Assembly (NCBI RefSeq): GCF_027409185.1 | Contig: NC_084462.1 | Location: forward strand, 21,799,577-21,863,576 | From: Cynocephalus volans | Taxonomy: Eukaryota > Chordata > Mammalia > Dermoptera > Cynocephalidae | Length of the DNA stretch: 64,000 bases | Direction: 5' to 3' | Shown here: positions 47,985-60,408 of the stretch, piece by piece | Numbering within the stretch: position 1 is the stretch's first letter | Layout of the letters: every line of letters starts with the position of its first letter | Translations under genes and position numbers: made by a program | Notes under the pieces: generated by a model | The model's input: the letters and a program-made list of their open reading frames with translations, nothing else | The model's database searches: none | What the model was told of the DNA's origin: nothing

Positions 47985-47996
47985 GACAAACTTCTT

Positions 47997-49734
47997 GATC
48001 TTTGCCCTTCATCCTGGCCTTTCTAAGTTCTGGCTTCCTTCTCAGCCTTGGTCAGCCTCTCTCTCACCTTCCGTGTTTTCTGCTGGACCTTTTCTCTCCC
48101 TGGATATAAAATAATAATCCCGTGTACATATATTTTCCATATAGCTTCATTCTGTTTTTGAATAACTTTCTTAGTATACATTATCAGGAAGAGTTCTTTT
48201 TTTTAAGTGAATCATTTTCATGGTTCTTTCACTGCTAATTGCCATATTTCTTTCCATAACACCTTTTAAAATGCTTTCCTCCTGCCTTCCATGGCAGCGC
48301 ATGTTCCTGTTGCCCCTATAACATTTGTCTTTCCTGTTTCCTATTCAGCTGTTTCTTTGTCCCATCCCTTGAATATTGTTTTGTCTCCTTGGTCCTCTTT
48401 TTTTCCCCCTTTCCCCCTGTCCTTTTTAAAAATCTTATTTTGTAAATTTTAATATTTGTGGAAAATGCATGAAAATAATTTTAGAAGTTAAATAGTTTAC
48501 CAGGGCTTATACTGTAGTAAAAACAGCGAGCCCCTGTCCCTTCTCACCTCCCCATCCTTACTCTCTGTTCCACAAAGGCAACGTCCTGCAGCTATTCTAG
48601 CCATATTGCTAGATAACATGCTTGTACCACTGTTTGTTGGTTTAATTAGATATTGCCTTCCTACTAGGGAAGAAGAGAGTTTATATATTCACACGCATAT
48701 GTGCACACGCTCTTCCCCTTCTCAACAATTATTTAAACTTTTTGGTTAAATCACTTTATTTATATTTTTATGACTAAATATTATTCACAGCTGACCCTGT
48801 AGTGTTTATGATTATTAAATTCTTATTTTTTGTTTTCCCTGGACTTGCCCTTTGCTATCGTTTTTTAGTTTTTAATGTACACATCATTTATTCATCCTGT
48901 GCTCCTCTCAGTATGTTTGGCTGTCTGTCCTGGAGTCCTCTGTACCCTGTTCCAGTCTTGGAATGATGGCTCTCTGGCTGCCTTCCAGTGTTCTATTGAG
49001 AGGCCTGAGGCCATCTGATTTCCTTTCCTGTGTAGCCTCTTTTAACTCCTCCTTGGAAGCTTTTGAGACTGTCTATCTCCATATTCTGAAAAGTTATAAA
49101 GCTATGCCTTGGTATGGGTCTTTTTCCATTCATTAACATGGACACTCGGCCCTTTGAATCTTGAAAGCCATATGCTTTAGTTCTGGAAAATTTTCACACA
49201 CACACACACGTATATTTTTTTTTGGGGGGGGGAGGAGAATTACCTCCTCTTCCTTTTCTTTGTACTTTCCTCTAAAACTTCTATCAGTTGAATGTTGAAT
49301 TTCCTGGAATGAGCTTCTACTTTACTTCTGTTGATCTTTTTGTCTCTTTGCTCTACTATGTGAGAGTCTTTATTTTTTCTGTTACATTAGATTTCCAGGA
49401 GCTCCTCGCCCCTCCACTTTTAAAATAATATCTTCTCCTCTTGTGTAGTATCTCTTGTGTCTGAAAATATTAATTATAGTTGCTTTAGTTTGGGGTTTGC
49501 GTTTGTTTCTTTACTGCTGCACTGTCTGTTTCCTTCAAATTCCTGCTTGTCTATTTGTGTTGATCACTGTCTTTTATGTGAGGTTTTCTCAAATGTCAGG
49601 TGATCATGAATTTACTCTTAAATTCATGTTTAGGAGTAAGGTATTAAAAACTGATTGGAGGTGTCCTTGACCCTTTTCCCTCATACTCCACCTCCTGTCT
49701 GCCAACAAATCCTGGCACTGCCCACTCTTGCCCC
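47997..49734 (+). other. Intron 1, T-rich, possible old L1 parts
   Basis: 48425-48840 ('AAAAACAGCGAGCCCCTGTCCC', 'CCACAAAGGCAACGTCCTGCAGC') may be antisense L1 3' UTR but is too diverged to call. A (CA)n run at 49196-49210 is followed by T-run and G-run at 49213-49230. Confidence 0.35.
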
Positions 49735-49935
49735 AGCACTGTCATGGAGTGGTAAGAGCGTGCACTCTGAGCGTCTCCACATAGTGGCTGTGACCTTAGA
49801 TAAGCTATTTTGCCTCTCCAGGGCTAGTTTTCTTCATTTTAAAATGGGGCTAATAATAGTATGCACCTCAAAGGGTTGTTGTGGGATTGCATGAGTTTAG
49901 AATAGTGCCTGGCACATAGTAAGCGCATTTAATTT
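49735..49935 (+). repeat. MIR SINE
   Basis: GTCATGGAGTGGTAAGAGCG, TTTTAAAATGGGGCTAATAA, GGGTTGTTGTGGGATTGCAT and GAATAGTGCCTGGCACATAG: near-complete sense MIR. Confidence 0.9.
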
Positions 49936-50092
49936 TTAGCTATTTTTATAACCGCCCCCCTTCCTCCACCCCTGGACCAAATCACCATCATTGCTTGCAT
50001 CAATTATTGTAATATCAAAATGTGTTCCCTGATCATTCCATATAAAATAACATTTTCCCCTGTCCCTTGCTTTACTCTTCCATATTACTTCT

Positions 50093-50267
50093 TCTTCTTC
50101 TTTTTTTTTTTTTAAAGATGATCGGTAAGGGGATCTTAACCCTTGACTTGGTGATGTCAGCACCATGCTCACCCAGTGAGCTAACCGGCCATCCCTATAT
50201 GGGATCCGAACCTGTGGCCTTGGTGTTATCGGCACCGCACTCTCCCGAGTGAGCCACAGGCCGGCCC
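50093..50267 (-). repeat. tRNA-derived SINE, dimer
   Basis: Poly-T, AAAGATGATCGGTAAGGGGA, GAGCTAACCGGCCATCCCTA at the junction, ending GTGAGCCACAGGCCGGCCC. Perfect 13-bp target duplication CCATATTACTTCT (50080-50092 and 50270-50282). Confidence 0.93.
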
Positions 50268-50319
50268 TCCCATATTACTTCTCACCATCTGAGCTACCAT
50301 ATATTTATTTATTTGCTTA

Positions 50320-50465
50320 TTGTCTGTCTGTCTGCATGAGAATGTAAGCTTGAGTGCGGGGAGTTTGTTTTTTCACATCTGTATTCCCAGAACCTATAGC
50401 AGTGTCTATCCTGTAACACATGCTTGGTAAATATTTGTTGAATGAATGAATGAATGCATTGGATG
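50320..50465 (+). repeat. LINE-2 3' end
   Basis: GTATTCCCAGAACCTATAGC, 'GCTTGGTAAATATTTGTTGAATGAATGAATGAATG': L2 terminus, sense, including its tandem TGAA repeat. Confidence 0.8.
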
Positions 50466-52120
50466 GGGCTTGTTGACTGGTGGTGGGCTTCATAATAGGC
50501 TGAGTGGGCAGCCATTTCCATAAGAGACACCCTGCTCCCATGGTCCTCTAAATTATCTGTAGGTCTTTTATCTTGGGCTGGACACCTGAGTATCTGGAAG
50601 CATCTAATCATATCGGATTAAGTTGTCTTTGGGTTTATTTTTCTTTATGATATAAAGACATATCAGATGGAGCATTATCAAATAGGAAATCCTAGGTGAT
50701 CTTGCCTTTATGTGCTATAGAACCTTGTCAAGATCAGTGTTGTAAGCAGTTTCTGTCTTAGTTATGAAGATAGTACTTAAAAAGTAAAACTTTATTGTGG
50801 AGAATCTAGAACATACACAGCAGTAGACAGAAGAGTATAATGAATTCTTTTTACCTGTCCCCCAGTCCCAACCATCCCTTATGCCCAGTTCTACTGCACC
50901 CATACCACCATCTACTTCCTCTCAGAAGAGAGAACTTTTAAGGACACCTTGCCTAAGAATATGTTTCAATTATATTAGCAAGAACTTGAGCTAGACCTTA
51001 GGAAACTAGAAGGCTTCTGAGAACTTAAACTCTATAAAGGTGTCATAGGTAATTTTTTTAAAAAGTGTGGTTGGGGGGAGACATGTTTTTCTAGGATATT
51101 TAGGGTCTGCCCTACTGAGGAAGTAAGGAGCATACATTTAAGGCATCTCTTCTGTCCTTTTGGCTGTATTGTGCAGAAGTTATATTGGTTTAAGTGTTGT
51201 GAATCTAATACTGCCATTGATAAACCTCCACATTTCTACAGATTTCAATGGGGAGTTGTGTGGAAAAACAGTATTCTCTTCAGGTATTAGTGGTACACTA
51301 AAGTGACCAGTTGTCGGGGAAGAAGCCCTGGGAAACTGGATGTAAGTTTCTACTTCTGGAACTAGATGCTTCTTGTTTCTGAGCTGTCTTCATGGACTGT
51401 AGGAAGGTTTTGATTCAAAGCTGTTACAAGCATTTAAGCACTGTGGGTTACACCGCAACTCATCTATGCCATCAACTTAATTAAGCTTCTAATTCACAAA
51501 ATACCCATCCCATCATTTTCTTGGGGTGTGGGGGCATGGCAGTCTGACAGAAGTCATCCAAGCCTGACATTCTTTCAGCCAAACTGTGCTGCCTTAGATT
51601 AGCTCTTCTGTAGAAGTCTCCATCCTAGTTAGTGTTTTTAAAATGGGAATGAAGTGACCCTTTGATAAAGATTTTAATGGAATAGGCTGAGAGAAACCAG
51701 CAACTTTGTATATAATGATCTCATTCACAGGTATTCAGTCAGCACTCAAATTATATAACCTTCTGTAAGTGTGAGAGAGCAGTACGGTTGGCTGACCTTG
51801 AAAACCACTTCTGAACAAGAGGAACACTTCACTGATTAACACACAGTGCTATTTGTTTTTCTAGGCTGTTGATATTCTGGCTTAGGGGTCTTTGTGGAAT
51901 CTCTGATTCACTGACTAGATCATCAATGCACTATTTACTGTTCTGTGGGGTTGAGTATATTTAGTGCTATGCTTCATTTCCCCTTTCCTTTCTAATATTA
52001 GAATACATTAGGGAGATTCTAGATTATTTAACGTTATTACAAATAGATGTATTGTTATATTAAGAGGCAAAGGAAACATTTAGTGACTTAAGACTGTGTA
52101 CAGGAAACCTTTGTGATAGA
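50466..52120 (+). other. Intron 1, no feature recognised
   Basis: Single-copy looking intronic DNA, no coding or repeat feature that I can support. Confidence 0.4.
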
Positions 52121-52134
52121 TGGGTATGTGATTT

Positions 52135-52198
52135 TTTTTTTCCTGTTCTTTTTTGGCAGCTGGCCAGTGTGGGGATCCGAACCCCTGAGACCTTGGTG
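52135..52198 (-). repeat. 5'-truncated SINE fragment
   Basis: T-rich run then GGCAGCTGGCCAGTGTGGGG, ATCCGAACCCCTGAGACCTT: tail end of the monomer type on the minus strand. Target duplication GGGTATGTGATTTT (52121-52134) and GGGTTTGTGATTTT (52199-52212), one mismatch. Confidence 0.82.
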
Positions 52199-52770
52199 TG
52201 GGTTTGTGATTTTGAGATGTTAAATAAAAATGTGTGATCTGCAATGCTTGTTCACGTTTTTTTCCCTAAGTGGTGTGGTGATGATTCATTTTACTAAGTC
52301 TCTGGGAGGCAAAGCCACTTGTCTGGGTGTTGGAAGAGGGAGATGGATTTATTGGTTCTAACCTGCTTTAAAAAGAAAAAAAAAAAAAAAAAAAGCCATA
52401 ACTATATGATAGAGGCGGACTTTGTGTCAGGACCAGTTTGCTAGTCCTTAGCTTCCCTCAGTTCTACCGAGTTTCCTTTGTCTAGTCAGCCCAGTATCTA
52501 CCAGTTTTAATTCTCAGGTAGGAACCTAATTCTCTCATGCAAATTTCCCCAGGTGAGAGGGGCTGGGAAGACAGAAAACAGATGAGTTGTACAAATACCT
52601 GGCACTCTCTTGACACCCACTGTAATGGTCAGACAGTTCTTTTCCCTTCCCAAACCACTGTGTCCTGGGAAGACAGAGAGGAAAACAGTGTATTCTCATT
52701 CTTGGTGCTGTCAAGATTGGATCCCCTACCAGTGGGGATGGAATTCTCAAATTAATAAATTACACAGTAT

Positions 52771-53164
52771 TATGGGCTGAGTTGTCTCATCCTCCCTCCC
52801 ACCAGTGCCTGTACCTCAGACTGTGACTGCATTTGGAGATAGGGCTTTTAAAGAAGTGAATAAGTTAAAATGAAGTCATAAGGATGGTCCTAGTCTACTC
52901 TGACTGGTGTCCGTAGAAAAAGGGGAAATTTGGATACATGAAAAGATGCCAGGGATACCTGTGCATACAGGGGAAAGACCATGTGAGGATACAGCGAGAA
53001 GGTGGTTGTTTTCAAGCCAAGAAGAGAAGCTTCAGGAGAAACAACCCTGCTGGCACCTTGATCTTGAACTTCTAGCCTCTGAAACTGTGAGAAAAGAAAT
53101 TACTGTTGTTTAAGCCACCCAGTCGGTGGTATATTGTTTTGCCATCCATATCAGACTAAAACAG
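52771..53164 (+). repeat. MaLR LTR (MLT1-like)
   Basis: TATGGGCTGAGTTGTCTCAT, 'TTAAAATGAAGTCATAAGGATGG', CCTTGATCTTGAACTTCTAG, TTGTTTAAGCCACCCAGTCG: sense MLT1 in order. Solitary LTR in LMTK2 intron 1. Confidence 0.85.
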
Positions 53165-54261
53165 ATTTAGAGTTATGTCTTAGAAGGCATCAATTAAGAT
53201 TCTTTTTTTATAACAAATGTCAGAGTGGAGGCCCAAGCTTGGATCAGCAGAGGAGCTTGCTCATGCGCTGGGCTTTCCTCTCAGTTCAGCACCTCCTGGG
53301 GCTCTTCTGGAGAAGAGGGTGCCTTTGTATTCTTCCTTTGCTAACTGCTCTGACGGCCTCCAGTTAAGTGGTGAGGCTATGGGGAGATCATGGTGTGTGG
53401 ATAAATACCTGTTATATAAGATGGGGGAAATCCACTTTAAGAAAATGTATTTTTTAAAGAAAACAATAGTGATGGTGCTAGACAGGAATTGCAAAATGGG
53501 TAGATAATGCTTGTGGGAGTTCTTGGAGATGTGGGGAATAAGTGATTAAACACCCCAATAATGGAAAATCCTTGCCATATAACAGCACAAAATTATTGAA
53601 GGAATGCTGCTTGTATAATCTTATTTGTTTGACTCTGAAAACAAGTTTGTTCTGTTAACCAGTAGATTAGTTATAGGTTTCTCTCTCTGTGTCTCTGGCT
53701 TTTTGTGCAACTTTCTCTAGCTTGCTCAACTTCCTTCCTTTGCTCCTGCCCTTCAGTTGCCACCTCACTTTTTTCTCTCTTTCCTAACTCCTTAACCTCC
53801 CACCCCCAATTTCTAACTGAATGGCAGGCAGTGGGCTGGGCTCTGGGGGGTTATTGGTGGGGGTGTCAATGGTAGAGTTTCCCGGTAAGGGAGAATATAA
53901 GACTGAAGTGACAGAAGATGTGTCTGGAAGGACTGAAAGATGGGCACTGTAGCTCACAGTAGAATTAAGGAAAAGTGAAGAGAGTCAAGGTTGGAGAGGT
54001 ACATGATGATGTACCAGATGATCAAGAACACTATAAGCCTTGTTAAGGAGTTTGGACATAAGGCTGTGAAGATGGTGGGAAGCCCATGGTACAGAATTTA
54101 AGAAATATAAAAGGATATAGCACCTCCCACAGTTGTCCCTCAGTCACCCTGTTTCCTTCCCTGTAGGTTGCCACTGTTGCCAAATGGCAGCATTGTGTAC
54201 ACGCTGTTCTCTACCTTGTCCATCTTTTTTTTTACTTGTTTTAGTTAAACATATATCCTAG

Positions 54262-54674
54262 AGATGGATTGAATTGTGTCTCCCCACAATTCATATGTGT
54301 TAAATCTTAACCCCCAGTACCTCAGAATGTGACCTTATTTGAAGAGAAGGTCTTTACAGAGGTGATCAAGTTAAAATGAGGTCATTAGGGTGGACCCTAA
54401 TCCAGTATAACTGATGTCCTTATAAAAAAGGGAAAATTTGGACACGTACATGGAGGGAAGAGGATATGAAGAGACATCAGGAAGGACAACTGTCTTCCAG
54501 AAGCAAGGAGAGAGGCCTAGAACAAATCCTTCTGTCACAGCCCTCAGAAGGAACCAACCCTGCTAACATCTTGATCTTGGACTTGTAGCCTCCAAAGCTG
54601 TGAATTAATAAACTTTGATTGTTTATACCCAGTTTGTGATATTTTGTTATGGCAGCCCTAGCAAACTAATACAG
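54262..54674 (+). repeat. MaLR LTR (MLT1-like)
   Basis: GGATTGAATTGTGTCTCCCC, CCAGTACCTCAGAATGTGAC, 'AAGTTAAAATGAGGTCATTAGGGTGG', CCTTGATCTTGGACTTGTAG-type words, ending CCTAGCAAACTAATACAG. Less diverged than the copy at 52771. Confidence 0.9.
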
Positions 54675-54749
54675 TATCAAGAGTAGGCAAGAATATAGAT
54701 TGTAAATTGTTCTTCTACTCTTTTTCTATTTAAACTTTTTATCTAATGG

Positions 54750-55470
54750 ATGAGAAAAATGATTTATTTAGTAAGTGGAAAACTTCAAACATATACAAAA
54801 CTAGACAAATACTTATAACGATTTCCCACACACTTTTCACCCAGCTTGAATAATCACCAGCTTCTGGCCCATCTTTTTTCATACTACCCCTCGTCCACTC
54901 CCTCTACCCTCTTACTATCTTGAAGCAGATTCCAGACATGGTTAAGTAGGTCACTATCTCTAAAAGGTAAGGACTACTTTTAAAAACATAACCACATTAT
55001 CATTATCACTCCTAGGAGAAATGAATCATATTTCCTTAATATGGTCAATTACTCAGGGTTCAGATTTCCAATTGTCTCAAATGTCATTTTTTAAATAGTT
55101 TGAATCATGATTCAAATAATATCCATACAATGCAATTGGCCGGTATGTCTTTTTAAGTCTCTTTTGATGTTGTACACCCCACCCCCACCCCCCTCATTTT
55201 ACGATTCATCAGCTTTTTTCCCCAGTATTTTTCATAGCCTGTATTTTGCTGATTACATTCTTGTGGTATTTAATATGTTCCACTATTCATAGTATTTCCC
55301 ATACTTTGGTATTTGGATCCAGAGGCTTGGTTAGATTCAGATTTGATGTTTTGTTTTTGTTTGTTTGGGGCAGTACTGTTCATAGATGGTGATATGTTTT
55401 TCCACAGAGATGAATAATGTCTTTCTTTTAGCATTATCAGCTATTGAAATAAATTTCATGCATCACAAAA
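54750..55470 (-). repeat. L1 3'-UTR region
   Basis: ATTCCAGACATGGTTAAGTA, 'TTTCCAATTGTCTCAAATGTC', 'TTGAATCATGATTCAAATAATATCC', 'AGAGGCTTGGTTAGATTCAGATTTGATG': antisense L1M 3' UTR. Confidence 0.65.
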
Positions 55471-58078
55471 TATTATTTTGGGTTTTTTTTTTTAAGCAAC
55501 TATTTAAAAATGTAAATTCTTAGTCGTTAGCTTGCAGGGCATACAAAAACAAACAGAGCAGGATTTCACCCACAGGCCATACTTCCCTGATTCCTATTCT
55601 AGGGTATCTACCTAAGAAGGAAACTGCTTTAACCACAGTGATACTAAAGTTCAGTGTTCAAAACAGTGCCAAATTGTTTTCTAAAGTAGTTGTAACACCA
55701 GCAATGGATGGGAAGCTCTGCTGCCTGCCCAAGACAGGTGTCTTTAAATAAGCAGTTCACTTTAAAAGAAATCAAGGCTCTTGGGGAAATTATTGATACG
55801 AGGTTTGAAGCAGAAAATATAAAAGGTGAGCCTGGAACGTACCAGGAAACAAGAATGTAATCCAAGACTACTGGGATCTTGTCAAAGGGCTTGGGAGCAG
55901 ACCTCTTCGGAGGTCCTGCTGGCTAAAGATAAGGCAGTGTAAGCATCGATAAGAATAACTGTAGTGGATGGAAACAACAGGTAGTTTAAATCCATTAGTT
56001 CATAATGATAGCACAAAACAATAACAACAGCACTCCCGACTGGTAACTACCAGAGAATATAAGTGATCATCATTTCTTTTTATCTGTGGACCTTTAACAT
56101 TTATTTAATCCAAAAATGGGTTTACAGACAACTCTCTAGTTAATTACATATGTGTTCAAGTTCCATTCAAGGTTCTAGGTATCATGAATCAGATAATTGG
56201 GCTAGGTTTATAATGGTTGAATTAATAGTCAGGTTACTCTGAGTCATTACTGAAAAATTGCGTTCTCCAAATTACCTGTCTCTAAAACAGTAAATATGTA
56301 CCTACCTCTTAGAGTTTCTCAAGTTTTCTGCTTATTAAATCAAGTGCTAGATAGCTATTAAAATGCTTTGAAAACTGTAAAATGAAAACTCAGTGAATGT
56401 GCTGTAGAGATGCCAAGTATTTTTTAATCATTGTTTTGGGGAAGCATACTAAGTACCCCAAACCTCTAATTGTCCTTGTTCTTGGTTTGTAATCAGTAAA
56501 GCTGCCTAAATCTATGGCCACACTCCTGTTGTTCTTGATGTTTTTCTTTAGTAGATGATTAATTTATGCGCTTCTGAATGCTGTAGACTGAGAATGTTAA
56601 GGAAAACTGCCTTCACAGATTCTTAGCAATTGCAATCAGGAACCTTCTCCGGGCTCGGTTTCTAGTTTGGCCACTGGGGCATGGGGATTTCAGTTGTGGT
56701 TCCTCACATCTAGAATTTACTTCCTTTCTGTGGTTTGTACAAACCCATCTCACCTTCATGTGGTTTGATTTCCTCATTTTATGGATGTTTTCCCTTCAGT
56801 GGTGTACAGAGTTTTTTAAAGCACCGTGCTTTGGACTCATCAAAAGAAAAATACGGTGTATAAAATAGCTTTTAAAAGTTGTAACTGTAAAAATGTCTAC
56901 TTGAGGCTACTAGTAAATTTCTCAGGCAGTAATTTGTAGAGTCCTTTTAATGGATTGTTAGACTTTGAGGTTGAATATACGTGGTATATACATTGAAGAA
57001 ATCTGAGTAAGGGAGAGCAGATGCCCACTGCAGTCTCATAACTTTAATAAGCAGGGTATTAATTAAAGGTGGGTAAAAAATAAAGGTAGGGCAAAACTTG
57101 GCATAACTCATTGTTTTTAACATGGGTATGACTTTTTATGCCTATCTAATGATCACAGGAGCAGTTTCATAAATCAGATAATTGGCTGGCGCTCAGGCAG
57201 TCCTGGTCCAGTTTTACAATAAATGGGTAGTTTGTGATGATAACAAAACTATGGGTGAAAAGAGAGGAAAGAGTAATTTCATATCAGCTTTGTGGATTTT
57301 GGAGGACAGCCCCGGAAGTATGAATTGCCTGGATTAACAATGATAGACTAGGGTTCAAAGTACATTAGACTGTTTTTAAGTGTTAAAAGTTAACCACATT
57401 GAGACAGAACAGGGTGTTGTCAAGGAAAGTGGGGGCTTGTACTGAGAATACCTGAACTCAAAGTCTGGTTCTGCCACTTTTCCACTGTGGGATGCTGGGC
57501 ATATGTGTTTCTCCATCTGTGATGTGAGCTAGTCGTATTTCCTCAGAGATGTTATGAAGATCAAATGAAATTGTACACCCTCATTTTTGTAGAAAAAATG
57601 CTGACAGTTAAACTAATTTGGTTTCGGGTGTAAGATGCACCTGAAATTCAGGGATGTCAAAATGTGGTGGACAAATTGCATCTTAAGAATCAATAAAATA
57701 CAGTGTATATGAAAGCACTTTGCTATATAATTCTCGAGTCATATTTAATTTTATTATGTGAGTCAGGGACAAGAAACAAAGTTAAGAATAAACACCAGTG
57801 GGGAAGCACAGGCCAAACTGAATAAGAGAACAGCTAGCTGCAAGGAAGAAGAGGAAAGTGATCCCTTTTGGTCGTCGTTCATAGAAAATTGGCTCAGTGG
57901 CTCATGGCTCCTTACTCAGTTTAGTTTTCCAGATGTACACAGAAGTAAATGTCTGTAGTTCGGGGACTCTTACTCTCCGTTCAAGTCAACTTCCTCCAGA
58001 TTGGTTTTGAGAGGAATCACCAAGTTATCTCATGTGTTAAATGTATGGACGTTCCTCTCTTTTAGACTTTATTGATTT
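55471..58078 (+). other. Intron 1, mostly unassigned
   Basis: 55850-56080 may be an L1 3'-UTR piece in sense (GGTAACTACCAGAGAATATA type text) but is weak. 56080-57430 is single-copy looking. No coding exon. Confidence 0.35.
57430..57570 (+). repeat. MIR SINE
   Basis: GAACTCAAAGTCTGGTTCTG, CTCCATCTGTGATGTGAGCT and GTTATGAAGATCAAATGAAA: sense MIR, diverged. Confidence 0.6.
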
Positions 58079-58096
58079 AGAACTTGCAGATTCTTG

Positions 58097-58270
58097 GGCC
58101 GGCCCGTGGCTCACTAGGGAGAGTCACTCGGGAGAGTGCGGTGCTGATAACACCAAGGCCCCGGGTTCGGATCCCATATAGGGATGGCCGGTTCGCTCAC
58201 TGGCTGAGCGTGGTGCTGACAACACCAAGTCAAGGGTTAAGATCCCCTTACTGGTCATCTTTAAAAAAAA
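58097..58270 (+). repeat. tRNA-derived SINE, dimer, young copy
   Basis: GGGCCGGCCCGTGGCTCACT head, TATAGGGATGGCCGGTTCGC junction, CCCCTTACTGGTCATCTTT and A-tail. Perfect 18-bp target duplication AGAACTTGCAGATTCTTG (58079-58096 and 58271-58288). The head contains a 14-bp internal duplication of the CACT-GGGAGAGT segment. Confidence 0.96.
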
Positions 58271-58784
58271 AGAACTTGCAGATTCTTGACAACCCTTGGT
58301 TAACTATGTTATTCTTAAGGAAGTCTTCAGCCAGTCTGAGCCCTACTTGTAACAATAGCATTTCAGCATTGCTTTCACAAATAGACCTTTTGTTATTGAA
58401 AAAGAACTTAGTCCTTTATTTTTTTGTAGTTCATTTTAGACGGCTCTGATCTTCACTGAAATTATTTTATACTCGAGAATGTGTTTTGCTTACATAGGTG
58501 TTTGGGTTAGTTTTCTTCAAGTACTATAGTTTCACTTAAGAAAAAAATTACAGCATCGTGAGCTTGTCTCTTTGCCTTCCCTTTGATGCGTTTGGATACT
58601 TAATTCACCATAGATAAGGATTTTAAGGAAAAGTTTATTTCTTAGTAAAACACCAGTAGCTGAGACTTAACAGTTAGCTCTAACAAAGAAAAGGTTCAGA
58701 ATACTCTAGCCGAGTAAGATGTTTTCTGGATAACTAAGCCCTTATTAAAAACAATATGTAAAAATCTTTGTGCTCTAGATAGGG

Positions 58785-58998
58785 ATGGGGAAAATTTCTC
58801 TGTGAAGGGCCAGATAGTGAAATATTTTAGGCTTTGTGGCTCACATGCATTATCTAATGCATATCCTTTTTTGGTTTGTTTTAATTAATTTATTTTTTAA
58901 AACAGCGCTTTAAAGATCTAAAAATCATTCTTAACGGGGGTGGGGGGGTGTCTTTCTATGCAACAGGCCACAGGTTGTAGTTTGCAGAATCCCGCTCT
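58785..58998 (+). repeat. hAT-Charlie MITE remnant (MER58-like)
   Basis: TGAAGGGCCAGATAGTGAAA, TATTTTAGGCTTTGTGGCTC at the 5' side and GGCCACAGGTTGTAGTTTGC at the 3' side; the centre is replaced by AT-rich sequence and a G-run. The same family as 60620-60845. Confidence 0.55.
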
Positions 58999-58999
58999 G

Positions 59000-60165
59000 T
59001 TGGCAAAGCTCCTTATCATGACCAGGGCTTGAGAAATGACTGATTCTAGAACCAGAATAGGGAAAATATAAGAGGAGCCTTGGAGCCTCAAGGATGGAGT
59101 ATGTCAAAAGGATCCAGTAGTCCACTTGAAAGAGCTCCCAGTGGCCAAAGCTGGAACAAGTTAAGCCACAAAATAAATGATGATAATATTGGATTATAAC
59201 CCAAAGAATAGATGTCCATGAGTCCATAACTATATAAATGACTGCAAATAAATAAAGCAAGTAAGTGGAGGGGAGGGGACAAATCTTCCTTACAGAAGAA
59301 TTCTAAATAATCAATGTAGAAGGAGGGAAATAGAAAATCGCCATTAAAACATCACAGTATTAAATTGCTGTAGGCAAGATGCACTAACAGATATGGAAAT
59401 TGGTGTGTAGAACTTTAGAGAAAAACTGGGTACTTGCATAGCTTCAAAATCTCTCCCCAAGTATTTATTAATTACTGTAGTGTTTTTGACATATGCTACA
59501 AACTCCTTAATATTCCTCTCTCCAGAAAATACAGTTTTAACTCCCTTCCCTGTGGGTGTACACAGGACTTTGTGACTCTCTCTTAAGTAATAGAGTACGT
59601 AAAGGGGAAAGTGGTCACTTTACAAGTGGTGGGACCTGGCAGAAACCTTCCAGACCAGATGATTGAAGCTTACCTACCTGGAATAAGTCATGTACCCCTG
59701 ATGTGTACAGGGAGGGCAGTTCACCCCTGCGCTATTCTAGATTATTCCCAAATATCTGTAACCTCAGTCTAATCTTGAGAAAACATCAGGTCACCCAATT
59801 GAGGGACATTCCACAAAATAATGATCAGTACTCTACAAAAGTGTCAAAGTTATGAAACACAAGGAAAGACTGAGAAACTGTCAGAGATTGGAGACTGGGG
59901 GGACGTGATGATTAAATGCAACATTGGTAGCCTGGATTGAATCCTGGAAAAGAAGGACTTTAGTGGAGAAACCTGTAAAATCCAAATAAAATCCAAAATT
60001 TGATAATAAGATTATACCAATATTATTATCCTAGTTTTGATAAACGTACTGTGGAAATGTGAGATGTTAGCAATAGTGGAAGCTGGGTGAAGGGGCTTTG
60101 GGAACTCTTTGTATTGCCTCTGCATGTCTTCTGCAAATCTCAGATTATTTTAAAATATAAAGGTA
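59000..60165 (+). repeat. L1 3'-UTR region, sense
   Basis: CAGTAGTCCACTTGAAAGAG, 'GATGTCCATGAGTCCATAACTATATAAATG', 'GACATATGCTACAAACTCCTTAATATTCC', 'TAGTTTTGATAAACGTACTGTGG' and GCAAATCTCAGATTATTTTA in order; ends in an A-rich run followed directly by a SINE. Confidence 0.7.
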
Positions 60166-60170
60166 AAAAA

Positions 60171-60290
60171 AGCTGGCCAGTTAGCTTAGTTGGTTAGAGC
60201 GTGATGTTATAACACCAAGGTCAAGCATTTGGATCCCCAGGCTGGCCAGCTGCCTAAAAAACCCCACCAAAAACAACAACAAAAAACAAT
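60171..60290 (+). repeat. tRNA-Ile-derived SINE, monomer
   Basis: AGCTGGCCAGTTAGCTTAGT, GGTTAGAGCGTGATGTTATA, 'TTTGGATCCCCAGGCTGGCC' and a CAA-rich tail. It ends 118 bp before the exon 2 acceptor. The head matches tRNA-Ile at GGTTAGAGCGTG. Confidence 0.9.
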
Positions 60291-60408
60291 TACCTTGCGT
60301 GTTATTTTGTGAACCCTTGGTTCCATCTAGAGGAAAATATATTGGTTCATTAAGTAAAGTTGATTTTGGAATGTACATCTTTTTAATACTATTTATCTCT
60401 CTTTCCAG

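Larger units (their letters stand above)
36483..60408 (+). other. LMTK2: LMTK2 intron 1 (about 23.9 kb)
   Basis: GTGAGC donor at 36483 and a pyrimidine-rich TATCTCTCTTTCCAG acceptor ending at 60408; phase 1 (it splits a glycine codon G|GG). The intron holds SINE copies of both classes, MIR, L1 3' ends and two MLT1 LTRs, all without function that can be seen. No other spliced coding exon was recognised in it. Confidence 0.9.

Noticed and set aside
47997-48130. Possible antisense processed pseudogene with a Lys/Glu/Arg-rich frame (about EKVQQKTRKVRERL)
   Set aside because: Could not be matched to a known protein; a frame break follows and no poly-A tail or target duplication is visible. Too weak to call.
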